Assembly (NCBI GenBank): GCA_003141555.1
Contig: PLMN01000005.1
Span: 186,001 to 250,000, forward strand
DNA length: 64,000 nt
DNA from: Candidatus Aminicenantota bacterium
Lineage (GTDB): Bacteria; Acidobacteriota; Aminicenantia; Aminicenantales; UBA4085
Direction of reading: 5' to 3'
Shown: piece after piece, positions 53,584 to 63,700 of the stretch
How the letters are laid out: each line of letters opens with the position of its first letter
How positions within the stretch are numbered: position 1 is the stretch's first letter
The notes under the pieces: generated by a model
Databases searched by the model: none
What the model was told of the DNA's origin: nothing
The model's input: only the letters and a program-made list of their open reading frames with translations
Made by a program: the position numbers and the translations under genes

Positions 53584-55737
53584 ATGGAACATCCCGAACG
53601 ACTCGCCGTCGAGCTTGGCCTGGAATTAGATCGGATCGCCGCCGCGCTCGCCCTGCTCGAAGGCGGCGCCACGATCCCGTTCATCGCCCGGTACCGCAAG
53701 GAGCAGACCGACAACCTCGACGAAACCCAGCTCCGGGCCATCGCCGCGCGCCACCAATACTACCGGGAGCTCGACGAACGGCGGGCGACCGTCCTGAACA
53801 CCATCCGCGAGCAGGGCAAGCTGACCCCGGAGCTCGAGGCCCGAATCCTCGCCGTGACGCTCAAGCCCGAGCTCGAAGACCTGTACCTTCCCTTCAAGCC
53901 CAAGCGCACCACGCGCGCCTCCAAGGCCCGCGAAGCCGGGCTCGAGCCCCTGGCTCACTGGCTGTCCGACCTCACCGAGCCGGAAGCCGACCTCGCGGCC
54001 GAGGCGGCGAAATATGCCCTCGCCGACAAGGGCCTTGAAACGGCGGACGCCGCCCTCAAGGGCGCCTGCGACATCCTGGCCGAAGAATGGGCCGAGGACG
54101 CCGATGCCCGGAAGGAGCTGCGCGAGCTCGCCGCCAAGGAAGGCGTCTTCGCCTCCGCCGCCAAGAAGGAATTCGAGGCCGTGGCGACGAAGTTCGAAAT
54201 GTACCGCGACTTCCACGAGCCCGTGGGCTCCATCCCTTCCCACCGACTCCTGGCCCTGATCCGCGGAGAGCGGGAGAAGGTGCTCAAGGTCGAGCTCGAG
54301 ATCCCGAAGGACAAGGCCGTCCGGGCCCTCGTCTATCGGTTTATCCGCCACCCGCGGAGCGCCGCCGCCGGGCTCCTGCTCGAGACCGTCGTCGACGCCT
54401 TCGACCGCCTGCTGGCCCCCGCGACCGAGACCGAGATCCGCAAGCAGGTCCGGCGCAAGGCCGAGACCGAGGCGATCGCCGTCTTCGCCGAGAACCTGCG
54501 GGACCTCCTCCTCGCCCCGCCGGCCGGGCGGAAAGCCGTGCTCGGCGTCGATCCGGGCTTCCGGACCGGGTGCAAGATCGCGGCCGTCGACCCGACGGGC
54601 AAGTTCCTGGAATATCGCCCGGTGTTCCCCTTCGAGCCGAAGAACGATCTCGACGGGGCGAAGCTGGCCCTCCTGGCCATGGTCTGCGACGACAAGATCG
54701 AGCTCATCGCCGTCGGCAACGGCACGGCCGGGCGCGAGGCCGAGCGCTTCGTCCGGATGGCGCTCGAGGAGCTGCCCGAGGCCAAGCGCCCGCCGGTGGT
54801 GATGGCCAGCGAGGCGGGAGCAAGCGTTTACAGCGCCTCCGAGAACGCGATCCGCGAGTTTCCAAGGCTGGACATCACGGTCCGGGGAGCGATTTCCATC
54901 GCCCGCCGCCTCCAGGACCCGCTCTCCGAGCTGGTCAAGATCGAGCCCCGATCCATCGGCGTCGGGCAGTACCAGCACGACGTGGATCAGGGGGACCTCA
55001 AGGCCTCCCTCGACGCCGTGGTTGAGAGCTGCGTCGCCAAAGTGGGCGTCGACGCCAACCTGGCCTCGGTCGAGCTGCTGAAATACGTCGCCGGCTTGAA
55101 CCGCGCCGCGGCCGCGGCCATCGTCAGCCACCGCCACGAGCACGGGCCGTTCCGCTCCCGGGAGGCCTTGAAACAGGTCAAGGGGATGGGCGAGAAGACG
55201 TTCGAGCAATCCGTCGGATTCCTCCGCATCCCCGGGGCGATGAACCCCCTCGACAATTCCGCGGTCCACCCCGAGCGCTACGAGCTCGTGGAGAGCATGG
55301 CCCGGGCGCTGAACGTCACGGTCCGGGACCTCGTCGGGAACAAGGCCCTCCTCGAGGCCGTCGACCTCAAGGCGTTCGTCGGCGAGGCTATCGGGCTGCC
55401 TACGGTTCAAGATATCCTGAAAGAGCTCGAGAAGCCGGGCCGCGACCCGAGGGCCGAATTCCACTGCGCATCGTTCTCGGAAGGCGCCCGCGAGATCGGC
55501 CATCTTGAGATCGGCATGGTCCTCGAAGGCGTCGTCTCGAACGTGGCGAACTTCGGGGCGTTCGTGGATATCGGCGTCCACCAGGACGGCCTCGTCCACG
55601 TCTCGGAGCTGGCCGACCGCTTCGTGACCGAGCCGCGGACCGTGGTGAAGGTCGGGCAGGTGGTCAAGGTCAAGATCATCAAGCTCGACGCGGACATGAA
55701 GCGCATCGGCCTGTCGATGAAACAGGCGAAGTCCTAG
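53584..55737 (+). CDS. tex: Tex-family S1 RNA-binding protein
   Basis: The 717-residue length fits Tex. I chose ATG 53584 (GAGGG upstream; MEHPERLAVELGL is a normal Tex N-terminus), although the frame extends to 53527. Regions in order: helical Tex_N (GGATIPFIARYRKEQTDNLDE), a YqgF/RNase-H-like domain from about 319 (LGVDPGFRTGCKIAAVD), helix-hairpin-helix motifs near 505-560 (FRSREALKQVKGMG), and a C-terminal S1 domain from about 642 (GVVSNVANFGAFVDIGVHQDGLVHVSEL). Tex binds nucleic acid and influences transcription and RNA stability. Confidence 0.96.
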   Translation: MEHPERLAVELGLELDRIAAALALLEGGATIPFIARYRKEQTDNLDETQLRAIAARHQYYRELDERRATVLNTIREQGKLTPELEARILAVTLKPELEDLYLPFKPKRTTRASKAREAGLEPLAHWLSDLTEPEADLAAEAAKYALADKGLETADAALKGACDILAEEWAEDADARKELRELAAKEGVFASAAKKEFEAVATKFEMYRDFHEPVGSIPSHRLLALIRGEREKVLKVELEIPKDKAVRALVYRFIRHPRSAAAGLLLETVVDAFDRLLAPATETEIRKQVRRKAETEAIAVFAENLRDLLLAPPAGRKAVLGVDPGFRTGCKIAAVDPTGKFLEYRPVFPFEPKNDLDGAKLALLAMVCDDKIELIAVGNGTAGREAERFVRMALEELPEAKRPPVVMASEAGASVYSASENAIREFPRLDITVRGAISIARRLQDPLSELVKIEPRSIGVGQYQHDVDQGDLKASLDAVVESCVAKVGVDANLASVELLKYVAGLNRAAAAAIVSHRHEHGPFRSREALKQVKGMGEKTFEQSVGFLRIPGAMNPLDNSAVHPERYELVESMARALNVTVRDLVGNKALLEAVDLKAFVGEAIGLPTVQDILKELEKPGRDPRAEFHCASFSEGAREIGHLEIGMVLEGVVSNVANFGAFVDIGVHQDGLVHVSELADRFVTEPRTVVKVGQVVKVKIIKLDADMKRIGLSMKQAKS

Positions 55738-55839
55738 CGCGGGCTCGCCGCGTCGTCCGGTCGAACACCCGGATTATGGCTTCCTCCGCGTTTCCCCGAA
55801 AACCAATGAGAATCCCCGGTTCCCCAGGCGTCCTTTCCA

Positions 55840-55868
55840 TTGAAAAAAGCCGCAAAAAGGCGAATAAT
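55840..55868 (+). promoter_or_regulatory. Sigma70-like promoter of the ABC exporter genes
   Basis: TTGAAA and AATAAT are 17 bases apart, with GAGGG before the ATG at 55897. Confidence 0.45.
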
Positions 55869-55896
55869 CAGCAAATCTAAGCTGTGAGGGTGCATC

Positions 55897-57309
55897 ATGC
55901 TTAAAGACATCATCAAAAAAGAGATCGTCGAGACCATCACCAGCGCGAAGTTCGTCTTCACCTTCCTCTTATGCGCGGCGCTGATCCTCCTCTCGGTCTA
56001 TACCGGCCTGTCGAGCTACAAAGCCGACCAGAAGGAGTATTCCACGGCGGTGGGCTTGAACAAGCGCAACCTGGAAAGCCAAGCTAATTACCAGTCGCTC
56101 GCCGGCCTCGGGACGAAAATTAATCGCCCCCCCCAGGTGCTGGGCGCAATCGCCAGCGGCGTAAATGAGGCCGTGGGGCGCGTCGCCTCGGTGAACGTCG
56201 CCTACGATCCGAACCTGATCGACTCCAAGTATGAGAGCAACCCGGTCTTCTCCGTATTCGGGGCGCTCGATTTGACCTATATCGTCAAGATCGTCCTCAG
56301 CCTGTTCGCCATCCTTTTCACCTACGACGCGATCGTCGGCGAAAAGGAGAGAGGGACTCTGAAGCTCATGCTCTCCAACAAAATCCCGCGGGACAAGCTG
56401 ATTCTGGGCAAGGTCATCGGCGGCTTCATCAGCCTCCTCATCCCGCTGATCATCCCCCTGATCCTGAGCCTGCTCATCATCATGGTCTATCCGGGCATCG
56501 CCCTGGCGGGGGCGGACTGGATCCGCCTCCTCCTGATGTTCGTGATGTTCTTCCTCTACCTCTCGGTCTTTTTCACCCTCGGCATCCTCGTCTCGTCCCG
56601 GACGAACAAGAGCTCGACGAGCTTCCTCGTCCTGCTCTTCATCTGGGTGACGTTCGTCACGGTCATCCCCAAGCTCTCGATCGTGCTCGCCGCGCGCCTC
56701 AATCCCATCCCCTCGGTGCACGAGATCACGGCCAAGAAGGACGCCTTCCTCCAGCAGATCCAGGGCGGGGCCCAGAAGAAGGTCATGGACTGGATCAAGG
56801 AGAACACGCCCAAGACCAAGGAGGACCAGGCGACGTTCCAGGATAAAATGAAAAAATTCCTTGAAGACTATCAGCAGGACGCCACTTCGCAGATCGACGC
56901 CAACAACGCCGCCCTCGAGCGGGATTACCAGCTGAAGAAGAACTCGCAGGTGCGCCTGGCGGTCAACATGTCGCGGATTTCGCCCGCGTCGGCCCTGACC
57001 TTCTCGACGATGAGCCTCGCCCGGACCGGCCTCGACGAGCACGAACGCTTCCTGGCCTCCATCCGGGCCTACAAGCCCGTCTGGACCAAGTGGGCCAACG
57101 CCAAGATGATGCGAAACCTCAACTTCGGCTTGGGGACCACCCCCGAGACCAAGGTCGTCCTGGACGACATGCCCCAACACACGTTCGAACCCGAGACCCT
57201 CGGACCGTCGCTCGCCCGGACCATTCCCGATTTCGGGCTGATGGTCTTTTTGATCATCATCTTCTTCGCCGGGGCTTACGCCTCGTTCCTGAAGTACGAC
57301 GTCCGCTGA
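55897..57309 (+). CDS. ABC-2 type transporter permease
   Basis: A 470-residue membrane protein. TM1 is about residues 20-38, followed by a long extracytoplasmic domain, and KERGTLKLMLSNKIPRDKLILGK is the conserved cytoplasmic coupling segment of ABC-2 permeases. Several further segments lie at about 165-260, and a second large loop (about 275-435) precedes the last segment. The TM1-loop-TM2 pattern is like the DUF3526/GldF-type permeases. It is the first gene of a permease, ATPase and adaptor set. Substrate unknown. Confidence 0.86.
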   Translation: MLKDIIKKEIVETITSAKFVFTFLLCAALILLSVYTGLSSYKADQKEYSTAVGLNKRNLESQANYQSLAGLGTKINRPPQVLGAIASGVNEAVGRVASVNVAYDPNLIDSKYESNPVFSVFGALDLTYIVKIVLSLFAILFTYDAIVGEKERGTLKLMLSNKIPRDKLILGKVIGGFISLLIPLIIPLILSLLIIMVYPGIALAGADWIRLLLMFVMFFLYLSVFFTLGILVSSRTNKSSTSFLVLLFIWVTFVTVIPKLSIVLAARLNPIPSVHEITAKKDAFLQQIQGGAQKKVMDWIKENTPKTKEDQATFQDKMKKFLEDYQQDATSQIDANNAALERDYQLKKNSQVRLAVNMSRISPASALTFSTMSLARTGLDEHERFLASIRAYKPVWTKWANAKMMRNLNFGLGTTPETKVVLDDMPQHTFEPETLGPSLARTIPDFGLMVFLIIIFFAGAYASFLKYDVR

Positions 57310-57319
57310 GGAGGAACCC

Positions 57320-58036
57320 ATGCTCGAAGCCATCAATCTGACCAAGACCTACGAGGACGGCCAGCTGGCCCTCGACCACCTGAACCTGAAGGTCGAGCCG
57401 GGCGAGATCTTCTGCATGTTCGGGGCCAACGGCGCCGGCAAGACGACCACCATCAACCTCTTCCTGAACTTCATCCCGCCGACTTCGGGCACGGCCCTGA
57501 TCGAAGGGATCGATGTGGCCAAGGAACCGTTGCATTCCAAGGAATTCGTCTCGTTCGTCTCGGAGAACGTCACCCTTTACGGCAACTTCACCGCCTACCA
57601 GAACATCGACTTCTTCACCAAGCTGGCCGGGAAGCGCAACCTGACCAAGGCCGACTACGCCAGGGCGCTAGAGAGCGTCGGCCTCCAGAAGGACGCCTTC
57701 GATCTCAGGACAAAGACCTATTCGAAGGGCATGCGCCAGAAGCTCGGCCTGGCCATCGCCGTCATCAAGGGAGCGCCCAACATCCTGCTCGACGAGCCGA
57801 CCTCGGGCCTTGACCCGAAGAGCGGCCAGGAGTTTCTAAACCTCCTGATCAAGATGCGGGATGAGGGCAACTCCGTCTTCATGTCGACCCACGACATCTT
57901 CCGGGCCAAGCTCATCGCCGACCGGGTGGGGTTCATGAAGAAAGGCAAGCTGGTAATGCTCAAGACCCGGGCCGACCTCGAGGGCGAGGACCTGACCGAG
58001 CTCTACATCCAGTATATGGAGGAGCGCGAGGCTTGA
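57320..58036 (+). CDS. ABC transporter ATP-binding protein
   Basis: A 238-residue ATPase. Walker A is GANGAGKTTT, the signature region YSKGMRQKLGLA is a slightly atypical form (SKGMRQ for SGGxxQ), Walker B is NILLDEPTSGLD, and the H-loop is FMSTHDIF. GAGGAGG lies before the ATG and it begins 10 bases after the permease stop, so it energises that permease. Confidence 0.94.
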   Translation: MLEAINLTKTYEDGQLALDHLNLKVEPGEIFCMFGANGAGKTTTINLFLNFIPPTSGTALIEGIDVAKEPLHSKEFVSFVSENVTLYGNFTAYQNIDFFTKLAGKRNLTKADYARALESVGLQKDAFDLRTKTYSKGMRQKLGLAIAVIKGAPNILLDEPTSGLDPKSGQEFLNLLIKMRDEGNSVFMSTHDIFRAKLIADRVGFMKKGKLVMLKTRADLEGEDLTELYIQYMEEREA

Positions 58037-58061
58037 GGCGCCCGCACAAAGTGCCGGTGAA

Positions 58062-58077
58062 GCAACCCTGAGGTTGC
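58062..58077. repeat. Short hairpin in the 155-base gap before the adaptor gene
   Basis: GCAACC-CTGA-GGTTGC forms a 6-pair stem. The rest of the gap (58037-58191) holds no recognisable gene; GGGGAG serves as ribosome site for the adaptor. Confidence 0.35.
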
Positions 58078-58191
58078 TGAAGAGCACAGGGTGCCCGCGG
58101 AGTAGGGCAAAGCGCCAGCGGAGCCGCAAAGGTTTGACCTCGGACCAGCATCTAATTCCCTGGTGAGAATGATATCCCGGGGAGAAGACCC

Positions 58192-59364
58192 ATGAACAAG
58201 AAGCTCGTGATCGGCCTCGTCATTCTGATCGTCGTCCTCGTCGTCGGGCTCGAGCTCTACATCCACAGGAATTTCACCAAAGGGCCCAAGCTCAGGACGG
58301 AGGCCGTCCAGAGGGGCGACATCGAGGCGAATGTCGTGACGAGCGGCACGCTGTCCCCCGTGACCCTCGTCGCGGTCGGAGCCCAAATATCCGGCAAGGT
58401 CGTGAAGATCAGCGCCGATTTCAACGCCAAGGTCAAGAAGGGCGACGTCCTCGCCGAGCTCGACTCGGCGCCGTTCAAGGCGACGGTCGACCAGCGCGAA
58501 TCCAACCTGAGTTCCGCCCAGGCGGCTCTCGAACAGGCCCAGGTGGCGGCCGACGTGGCCAAGAAGGAAAGCGACCGGAACGTCGACCTATTCAACAAGG
58601 GCATGGTCTCGACCGAAGCCGAGGAGACGGCCGTCGACACCTGGAAGTCGGCCCAGGACGACGTTCTCTTCGCCCAGGCCGGCGTAAAGACGGCCCAGGC
58701 CCTCCTCGACCAGAGCCGGGTCGACCTGGCCAACTGCATCATTCGGGCGCCGATGGGCGGCGTCGTCATCAATCGCGAGGTCAACGTCGGCCAGACCCTG
58801 GCCTCGAGCTACCAAGCTCCCGAGCTCTTCCAGATCGCCAACGACGTCGGCAAGCTGCTCCTGGACTGCTCCCTGGACGAGGCGGACGTAGGCCGCGTCA
58901 AGGAGGGGCAGGATGTGCGGTTCGAGGTCGAGGCCTATCCCGGCGTCACATTCACCGGGAAGGTGATCCAGGTCCGGGCCGGCGGGGAAACGGATACGAC
59001 CTTGAAAGTGGTCACATACCACACGTTCGTCGATGCTGAAAATCCCGAGGGCAAGCTCCTCCCCGGCATGATGGCTACCGGGACCATCGTCACCGCTGCG
59101 GCCAAGAACGTCCTGTATGTGAACAATTCGGCCCTGAAGTTCGAGCCCGCCCTTCCGGCGACGAAGAAGAAAGCGAAGACTCCGGCGATCAAGCCCGCGG
59201 CCAAGCGGACCTCGCCCCGGATCTGGATCCAGAAGACCGATGGGACGCTCACGCCGGTCAACGTCCACACCGGAATCAGCGGCAACATCTACACCGAGAT
59301 CGCCGGCGGAGACGTGAAGGAAGGCGACATCGTCGTCCTCGGCCTTGATTACACCAAGAAGTGA
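58192..59364 (+). CDS. HlyD/MacA-type efflux periplasmic adaptor
   Basis: A 390-residue protein with an N-terminal membrane anchor (residues 4-24), a barrel-sandwich domain (VAVGAQISGKVVKISADFNAKVKKGDVLAELD and CIIRAPMGGVVINREVNVGQTL), a coiled-coil hairpin (about 95-170), a beta-barrel and a membrane-proximal domain. A Lys/Ala/Pro-rich insert lies near residues 322-343. It resembles MacA, which pairs with ABC pumps, and it follows an ABC permease/ATPase pair. A matching outer-membrane channel gene is not in the window. Confidence 0.92.
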   Translation: MNKKLVIGLVILIVVLVVGLELYIHRNFTKGPKLRTEAVQRGDIEANVVTSGTLSPVTLVAVGAQISGKVVKISADFNAKVKKGDVLAELDSAPFKATVDQRESNLSSAQAALEQAQVAADVAKKESDRNVDLFNKGMVSTEAEETAVDTWKSAQDDVLFAQAGVKTAQALLDQSRVDLANCIIRAPMGGVVINREVNVGQTLASSYQAPELFQIANDVGKLLLDCSLDEADVGRVKEGQDVRFEVEAYPGVTFTGKVIQVRAGGETDTTLKVVTYHTFVDAENPEGKLLPGMMATGTIVTAAAKNVLYVNNSALKFEPALPATKKKAKTPAIKPAAKRTSPRIWIQKTDGTLTPVNVHTGISGNIYTEIAGGDVKEGDIVVLGLDYTKK

Positions 59365-59424
59365 GGAAGAGCGCCGGAGGAATCGCGGGCGCGGCCCCGG
59401 GGTTGCGGGTTCCGGGCCTTCGGC

Positions 59425-60507
59425 TCAGACCGCGAACCGGAAGTTGATGATGTCCCCGTCCTGGACGGGGTAGTCCTTGCCCTCGAGGCGGAGGGCGCCG
59501 GCCGTCCGGCATTCGGGAAGGGAGCGGCAGGCCGCGAACTCCTCGAAGGGAACCACTTCCGCCCGGATGAATCCCCGCTCGATGTCGGAGTGGATGACGC
59601 CGGCCGCCTGGACGGCGCGCATCCCCTCGCGGATCGTCCAGGCCTTGACCTCGTCGCTCCCCACGGTGAAAAACGAAGCGAGGCCCATCAGCCGGAACGA
59701 CGTGGCGATCAGCTTGTCGAGCGCGGGGCTCTCGATCCCGAAATCGGCGAGGAAAGCCTTGGCCTCGCCCTCGGGAAGCTGGCGGATCTCCATCTCCAGG
59801 CGCGCGGACAGCCCGATGACGGCCGAGCGCGGACCCTCCGCCCACGGGGCGAAGGGGGCCAGGGCTTCAACTTGGCGGCCGACCTCGTCCTCGCCCAGGT
59901 TGACGGCCACGATGAGCGGCTTCTGGGTCAGGAACCGATAGCCGCGGAGAAGGATCTCGTCGTCGGGCGCGAGATCGGCCCAGCGGAGCGGCGTTTCGGC
60001 CTCGAGGCGCTCGCGGCATCGGCCGAGGACGCCGAGCTCGCGGACGTCGCGGTCGCTCTTCTTGGCGGCGATCTGCTTGGTCAGCTTTTCCGTGCGCGCC
60101 TCGACGATCGCCAGGTCCGCGAGCAGGAACTCGGTCTCGAGGGCGCGCAGGTCGCGGACGGGATCGATCGATTCGAGGGGATGCGGGAGGGAGGGATCGG
60201 CGAAAGCCCGGACGACGCAGAGCAGGGCGTCGGCCGCCCGGAGGCGGGCCAGGTACTGTTCCGAAAGGCCCTGCTTCTTCGGCTCGCCGGCGCCGAGACC
60301 GGCGATCTCGGTAAATTCTATCGAGGCAGGCGTTTTCTTCCGAGGCTTGAAGATCTCGTTCAGGAGCTCGATCCGATCGTCGGGGACCTTGACCACGGCG
60401 ATCTGCTCGGGGCCTTTCGTCGAGGCCGGGGCCGCGGCCAGGCCGGTCAAGGCGGAGAACAAGGCCGATTTTCCCGAAAGCGGCAGACCGACCAGACAAA
60501 TCTTCAT
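59425..60507 (-). CDS. ychF: YchF-like Obg-family P-loop ATPase/GTPase
   Basis: A 360-residue protein with the P-loop GLPLSGKSALFSALTG, switch region EIAGLGAGEPKKQGLS and the altered specificity motif NLGE in place of NKxD, which in this family goes with ATP binding. A coiled insertion (about 115-190) and a C-terminal TGS domain (about 285-360, ending GDIINFRFAV) complete the YchF/OLA1 layout. The coiled region and identity look more diverged than in typical YchF, so a paralogue of that family is possible. Confidence 0.87.
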   Translation of the reverse strand: MKICLVGLPLSGKSALFSALTGLAAAPASTKGPEQIAVVKVPDDRIELLNEIFKPRKKTPASIEFTEIAGLGAGEPKKQGLSEQYLARLRAADALLCVVRAFADPSLPHPLESIDPVRDLRALETEFLLADLAIVEARTEKLTKQIAAKKSDRDVRELGVLGRCRERLEAETPLRWADLAPDDEILLRGYRFLTQKPLIVAVNLGEDEVGRQVEALAPFAPWAEGPRSAVIGLSARLEMEIRQLPEGEAKAFLADFGIESPALDKLIATSFRLMGLASFFTVGSDEVKAWTIREGMRAVQAAGVIHSDIERGFIRAEVVPFEEFAACRSLPECRTAGALRLEGKDYPVQDGDIINFRFAV

Positions 60508-60684
60508 CTTCGTTTCTCTTTAGGGATTTAAGCCGAAAGACGAATGAGGAATGTATGATAGCACGATTGGGCCTAAGGCTCAAGAGCCGGAGCGAGAATT
60601 TATTGCGATTTCAATGAAGATCTTGCTCCGGGCACGTTGAATAGCATTTACAAACAAGCCGGCATAAAATAGACAGGTGAAGAA

Positions 60685-60699
60685 CAGGTTACTGTCACC
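60685..60699. repeat. Solo core of the GGTGACAGTAACC repeat (right-arm orientation)
   Basis: CAGGTTACTGTCACC matches the right-arm core of the intact element at 63940-63970. No left arm is recognisable nearby. It sits in the 243-base gap between the M14 gene and ychF. Confidence 0.5.
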
Positions 60700-60702
60700 A
60701 AT

Positions 60703-60734
60703 AAAAAACGGCGGCCGACCCGCTTCAGCCGCCG
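60703..60734 (-). terminator. Intrinsic terminator of the M14 peptidase gene
   Basis: On the minus strand CGGCGGC pairs with GCCGCCG around a 12-base loop and is followed by six T. It lies 17 bases beyond the stop of the M14 gene. Confidence 0.7.
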
Positions 60735-60750
60735 CTTGTCGTTGAGTCGC

Positions 60751-63700
60751 TTACTTCGCCGGAGGTGCCGGAGGGGCCGGCGCAGCGGGCGCGGGTCCCA
60801 GGTTCTTGAAGTTCAACATGGCGTTCATGACCAGGGAATAACTTCCTTGCGTCTCGTGGCGCCACATGGGGTTGAAGCTGAACATGATCACGTGACCCGT
60901 CCCGATGGGCGCATCCACCAGGGCCGGGGTACCGGCCAGCTCGGCTCCGCCGTCCAGCCCGCCGCTGATCAGCAGGTCCTTCGCGTCCCGGGTGAAGCTG
61001 ATGATGGTCCGGCTACGCGCCGTACCGCCGCCCATGCCGCCCCGCGCTCCCCCGCCCGGGCCCCCGCCCGGGCCGGCCGCGGCCGCGCCCTGGGGCTGCG
61101 CTTTGCGGAAAGCGTCGGCGGAAGCCACGCCGATGTCGCGCGGCCGGCCCTGCGGGATGTCGGCCTCGGTCGCGGTGCCGCGGCCCGAGGGACGTCCGAC
61201 GCCCCCCGCTCCGCCGGGCATGCCGCCGGGCATCCCGCCGCCGCGCATTCCGCCGAAGCCGCCCTGGCCGAACACCGGCGATTGGCTGAAGTACACGCCC
61301 AGGGTGTCGTCGTAGCCGTAGACGATCGGGCTGGTGGCGTCGGTCACGTCGGCTTTGAAAACGCCGCCCCGCGCCCAGAGGTTTTGGGTCTGCCGGATCG
61401 AGATGCCGCCGGCCAGGCCGAATTGGATCGGCAGGGCCGAGCTGCTCGCGATGGTGATGAACAGGCCACCGTCCTTGACGAAGTCGCGCAGATGGAGCAC
61501 GCCTTCGAGCTCGATCCCGCCCCGCATGTCGTCGGTCGAATCCTCGGACCCGAGGTTGGGGGTCAGGGCGGTCTTCTTGTAGGGCATCGGTTGGTCGCCG
61601 GCGAGGCCGGAGACCGTGCTCAGCGCGTCGCCGGACGCGGGCCCGAAGAGGATGACGTCGTATTTGTCGCGGAGGCGGGCGTTGTCCCGGACCGCATGGA
61701 CCGAAACGTAATCGTAGGGGATCTTGAGATCGTCGAGAGCGATGCGGACCCAGCCCTCGTTCTGCGTATTCTGCCAGGTGTGCATGACGGCGATGCGCGG
61801 CAGAACCAGGTCATGGACCGGGACGGTGGGAACGGCGGGGACGCCAAAAGCCGATATTCCGCCGCCGGCCCCTCCGACGCCGTTGAAAAAGCCGTCCAGG
61901 TAGGTGGAGGCGTCGTCGTTGTCGGCCCGGAAAATATAGCTTCCCGCGGCGAACTTCTTCCCTTGGGCTTCGAAGGGCTTTTCGGCGATCTGGATCTTGA
62001 TGTCCTTCAATCTCGGGTTGGTCTTCGTCATGAACAGGAACGAAGCCAGCTGGTTGTCCGCGTTGTTATTGATCAGAAAGGCCCGGGCCGCGCCTGTCCC
62101 GAGATGGCTCACGCCGCCGGGCGCCTTGACGTCGCCTTTGACCAGCGTCATCGGGACCGTGAGCACCGCCTGGTCGTCCAGCCGCGCGGTCCTGACGTTG
62201 AAGACCGGCCCGAGCGTCCAGCCCACGTCATCGTAAGGCGCCGCGTCCTTGACGTTGAAATACTGCTTGTCGAGGAGCATGTCGGCCATCCGGCAATACG
62301 GCTGGTCCATCCGGACGACGTAGCTGCCGGCGCCGTATTCGACGTCGCCGACCTTGAAGGCCTTGTCGGCCTTGTGGATCTCGACGCCCTGGGCCTGCAG
62401 GAGCTGGAGGAGCTTAGCCTGCTGGCCGAGGCGCGGGTCGTTCGCCGGGAAAATATAGGCCGAGGGGCCTTCGTTCTTCGGCTTGGCCACGGAGCGCTTG
62501 CTTTTGAGGTAGAAGTTCTCGAGATAATGCTCACGGTTCGTGGCGATGTAGTTCATCCCCATGAGGAGGGCGCTCTCCTGGACGTTCACGTTGTTGCGGA
62601 TCGACCAGAGCGTCGTGGCGACGGGGGGATTGGGCCGGTACCAGGCCCGGTCCGTGCTGCTGTTGATGATCCGGGTGCTACCGTCGCCGGCGCCCTGCGT
62701 CTCGTAGAACCGGCCGATGGAGTTATGGCCGTTGGCCGCGTAAAAGGCGTAGTTCGGCGCCCAGCCGTCGTAGTAATTGTGCGTCCAGACGCCGGGCACG
62801 CCCTCGCGGGTCATGCCGTCCACTTCGTTGTAGGCCAGCTGGCTCCACTCGTCGACGACGATCGGGTCGAGCCAGGCGTTGTACGGGCCCGAGCCCGTGG
62901 AGATATAAAGGTGCGAAACCGATTCGTGGAGGTCGTGCATCACCTGGGGATGGTATTCGAGCTCGACCTTCATGATGTTCTTGGACAGGGCCAGGGACAG
63001 GGCGATGTTGTCCCGGTTGTTGTCGTGGGCGACGTATTTGCCCCACCAGATGATGTTGCGCGGCACGACGGCCTTGGGGTCCTTGCGGGGGGCCATGGCG
63101 ACGTCGACGTACTTGTCGCGGCCGTCGACCTCGAGGATGGGCGTGATCATGACGATCGAGTTCTCGCGGATGGTCCTGATGAAGGGCGAGTCGTCGACCG
63201 CAATCCGGTAGGCGAGCTCCATGAGCATCTCGCACGAGCCCGTTTCGGAGGAGTGCATGCCGCCCGTCGCCCAGTAGATGGGCTTGGCCTGCTTGATCAA
63301 GGCCTGGGCCTCGGCGTCCGTGATCCTCCGGGGATCGGCCAGCTTGGCCGTCATCTCTTTATAGCGGTCGAGGTTTCGGATCGTGCTTTCGTCGGAGACG
63401 ACGACCAGGATCGAATCGCGGCCTTCCTCGGTCTTGCCGATGGTGAAGACCTTGACCCGGGGCGAGGCCGCGGCCAGGGCCCGCATGTACTTGTAGACGT
63501 CCTGGGAATAGCTCAGGATGTTCGGCGCGCCGACGATATGGCCCAGCACCTGCAGGGGCGTGGGCACCCCGGACTTGGCCGGGAGGTAATCCACATATTT
63601 CGTCGAAAAGTGGGGGTCCGTGGTGTATTCGCGGATCTTCTTCGTGTATTCCTGGTCGACGGCCTGGGGAAACGCCGTGGAGACGACGACCAGGGCCGCC